Shown here piece by piece: positions 23,026-23,875 of a stretch of DNA of 23,875 bases; positions within the stretch are counted from its first letter, which is position 1; each line of letters begins with the position of its first letter. Below the pieces are notes generated by a model. It ran no database searches. It was not told the origin of the DNA and saw only the letters and a list, made by a program, of their open reading frames with translations. The stretch lies in NCBI GenBank assembly GCA_946479255.1, contig CAMLFK010000046.1, positions 1 through 23,875 of the forward strand, in the 5' to 3' direction. The translations under genes were made by a program, and so were the position numbers. Source of the DNA: an uncultured Oxalobacteraceae bacterium. GTDB taxonomy: Bacteria > Pseudomonadota > Gammaproteobacteria > Burkholderiales > Burkholderiaceae.

Positions 23026-23046
23026 TATGATCGCTAGCGCTATCAT
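23026..23046 (+). promoter_or_regulatory. Possible -10 and overlapping dyad upstream of the ThuA-domain gene
   Basis: TATGAT (23026-23031) lies 53 bases before ATG 23085. It overlaps a near-palindrome made of ATGAT, the 8-bp palindrome CGCTAGCG (23032-23039), two bases, and ATCAT (23042-23046). A repressor site over the promoter would fit. No -35 at normal spacing is seen. Confidence 0.25.
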
Positions 23047-23084
23047 GCACAGCCTACCCTACTCACACCCAGACAATCGCCACT

Positions 23085-23849
23085 ATGATGAAACCGATCC
23101 GCGCCCTGATCCTGACCTCCCTCGGCCTGATGGCCACGCACGCCGCGCAGGCCGAACAGTTCAGCGTCCTGGTGTTTTCCAAGACCGCCGGCTGGCATCA
23201 CGAGTCGGTCAACGCAGGCGTCTCCGCCCTCCAGGATCTCGGCAAGCTGCACGACTTTAACGTCTTCTGGACCGAGGACGCCAACCGGGTCATGAACGAC
23301 ACGGAGCTGGCCAAGTACAAGGCGGTTGTGTTCCTGCTGACCACCGGCGACGTGCTCAACGAGCAGCAGCAGGCGGCCTTCGAGCGCTACATCAAGGCCG
23401 GCGGCGGCTTCGTGGGTGTGCACAGCGCCTCCGACACCGAGCATGGCTGGCCGTGGTACACGAAAATGGTCGGCCACCTGTTCCAGGTCCACCCGGCCAA
23501 CCAGACCGCCACCCTGCAGGTGGAGAACCGCAACTTCCCCGGCATGGACCGCTTCGCCAAGCGCTTCCTGTTTACCGACGAGTGGTATCAGTTCGGGCCG
23601 GCCTTGTCGCCCAAGCTGAACTACCTGCTGACGATCGACGAGACCACCTACAAGCCTGAGACATCGGGCGGCAAGCCCGGCATGGGCAAGTTCCACCCGA
23701 TCAGCTGGTACCAGGAATACGACAACGGCCGCGCTTTCTACACGGCGCTCGGCCACCTGCCGGCCACCTATCGCGATGCGGCCTTCATGCACCACGTGTA
23801 CGGCGGGATTTACTGGGCCGCCACCGGGCGCAGCTTCCGCGCCGACTGA
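23085..23849 (+). CDS. Secreted ThuA domain-containing protein
   Basis: A 254-residue protein. Residues 1-23 (MKPIRALILTSLGLMATHAA, then QA) are a signal peptide. The rest is a full-length ThuA (trehalose utilisation) domain of the class-I glutamine amidotransferase-like fold: VLVFSKTAGWHHESV, FWTEDANRV, AVVFLLTTGDVLNEQQQAAF, GGGFVGVHSASDTEHGWPWY, FTDEWYQF, PISWYQEYDNGRAFYTALGH. The typical His and Asp/Glu residues of the family are present. ThuA-like proteins occur in sugar-use loci, but their reaction is not well settled; a sugar-related periplasmic role fits the GH2/TonB receptor genes in this window. Two tandem ATG codons (23085, 23088) are possible starts. The remaining 26 bases of the window hold no visible feature. 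Confidence 0.9.
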   Translation: MMKPIRALILTSLGLMATHAAQAEQFSVLVFSKTAGWHHESVNAGVSALQDLGKLHDFNVFWTEDANRVMNDTELAKYKAVVFLLTTGDVLNEQQQAAFERYIKAGGGFVGVHSASDTEHGWPWYTKMVGHLFQVHPANQTATLQVENRNFPGMDRFAKRFLFTDEWYQFGPALSPKLNYLLTIDETTYKPETSGGKPGMGKFHPISWYQEYDNGRAFYTALGHLPATYRDAAFMHHVYGGIYWAATGRSFRAD

Positions 23850-23875
23850 CGTGGACGAGCTCGCGCGGCGCTGGC

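Noticed and set aside
1..23875. CRISPR arrays, tRNA/rRNA genes, insertion sequences, integrase or attachment sites
   Set aside because: Looked for direct repeat arrays, cloverleaf-type sequence, transposase or integrase motifs and flanking repeats; none seen.

Overview
The window looks like a chromosomal segment of a high-GC beta-proteobacterium. My best guess is Oxalobacteraceae (Massilia/Duganella/Telluria-like). This rests on GC-rich codon use, the protein families present and their arrangement; no rRNA or other marker gene is here to prove it. I see no insertion sequence, tRNA, rRNA, CRISPR array or phage gene.

Region 1 (1-5434). The 3' end of a GH2 glycoside hydrolase is followed by a three-histidine-box fatty acid desaturase and then two convergent genes recognisable as a diffusible-signal-factor (DSF) quorum-sensing pair. 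These are rpfR (FI-PAS-GGDEF-EAL c-di-GMP enzyme and receptor, 1954-3966, +) and rpfF (crotonase-fold cis-2-enoic acid synthase, 4020-5033, -). RpfF would make the fatty-acid signal and RpfR would bind it and change c-di-GMP level. The desaturase upstream of rpfR may or may not be connected.

Region 2 (5435-16933) is a glycan-use locus. A secreted GH2 beta-galactosidase-like enzyme and a flavin-dependent 'tryptophan' halogenase form a tight + strand operon. It converges, across a strong bidirectional terminator (9413-9457), on a - strand unit of a TonB-dependent receptor followed by a second GH2 enzyme. A further terminator hairpin separates the receptor from that GH2. Upstream on the same strand is an unusual membrane-anchored AraC-type regulator: two transmembrane helices flank a periplasmic jelly-roll-like domain, with the AraC DNA-binding domain in the cytoplasm. 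A plausible working model is that the receptor imports an oligosaccharide, the GH2 enzymes cut it, and the regulator senses sugar in the periplasm. The halogenase's role there is unexplained.

Region 3 (16934-17574) has no convincing gene. Its - strand carries three stem-loops, the last followed by eight U, so it may be a small RNA or an attenuator leader for the AraC-type gene.

Region 4 (17575-23875) is mixed. It holds a cytoplasmic-looking NUC1-type nuclease, a divergent LysR regulator/medium-chain dehydrogenase pair, a second NUC1-type nuclease with a signal peptide, a DUF3616 protein translationally coupled to a 73-residue membrane protein, and a secreted ThuA-domain protein.
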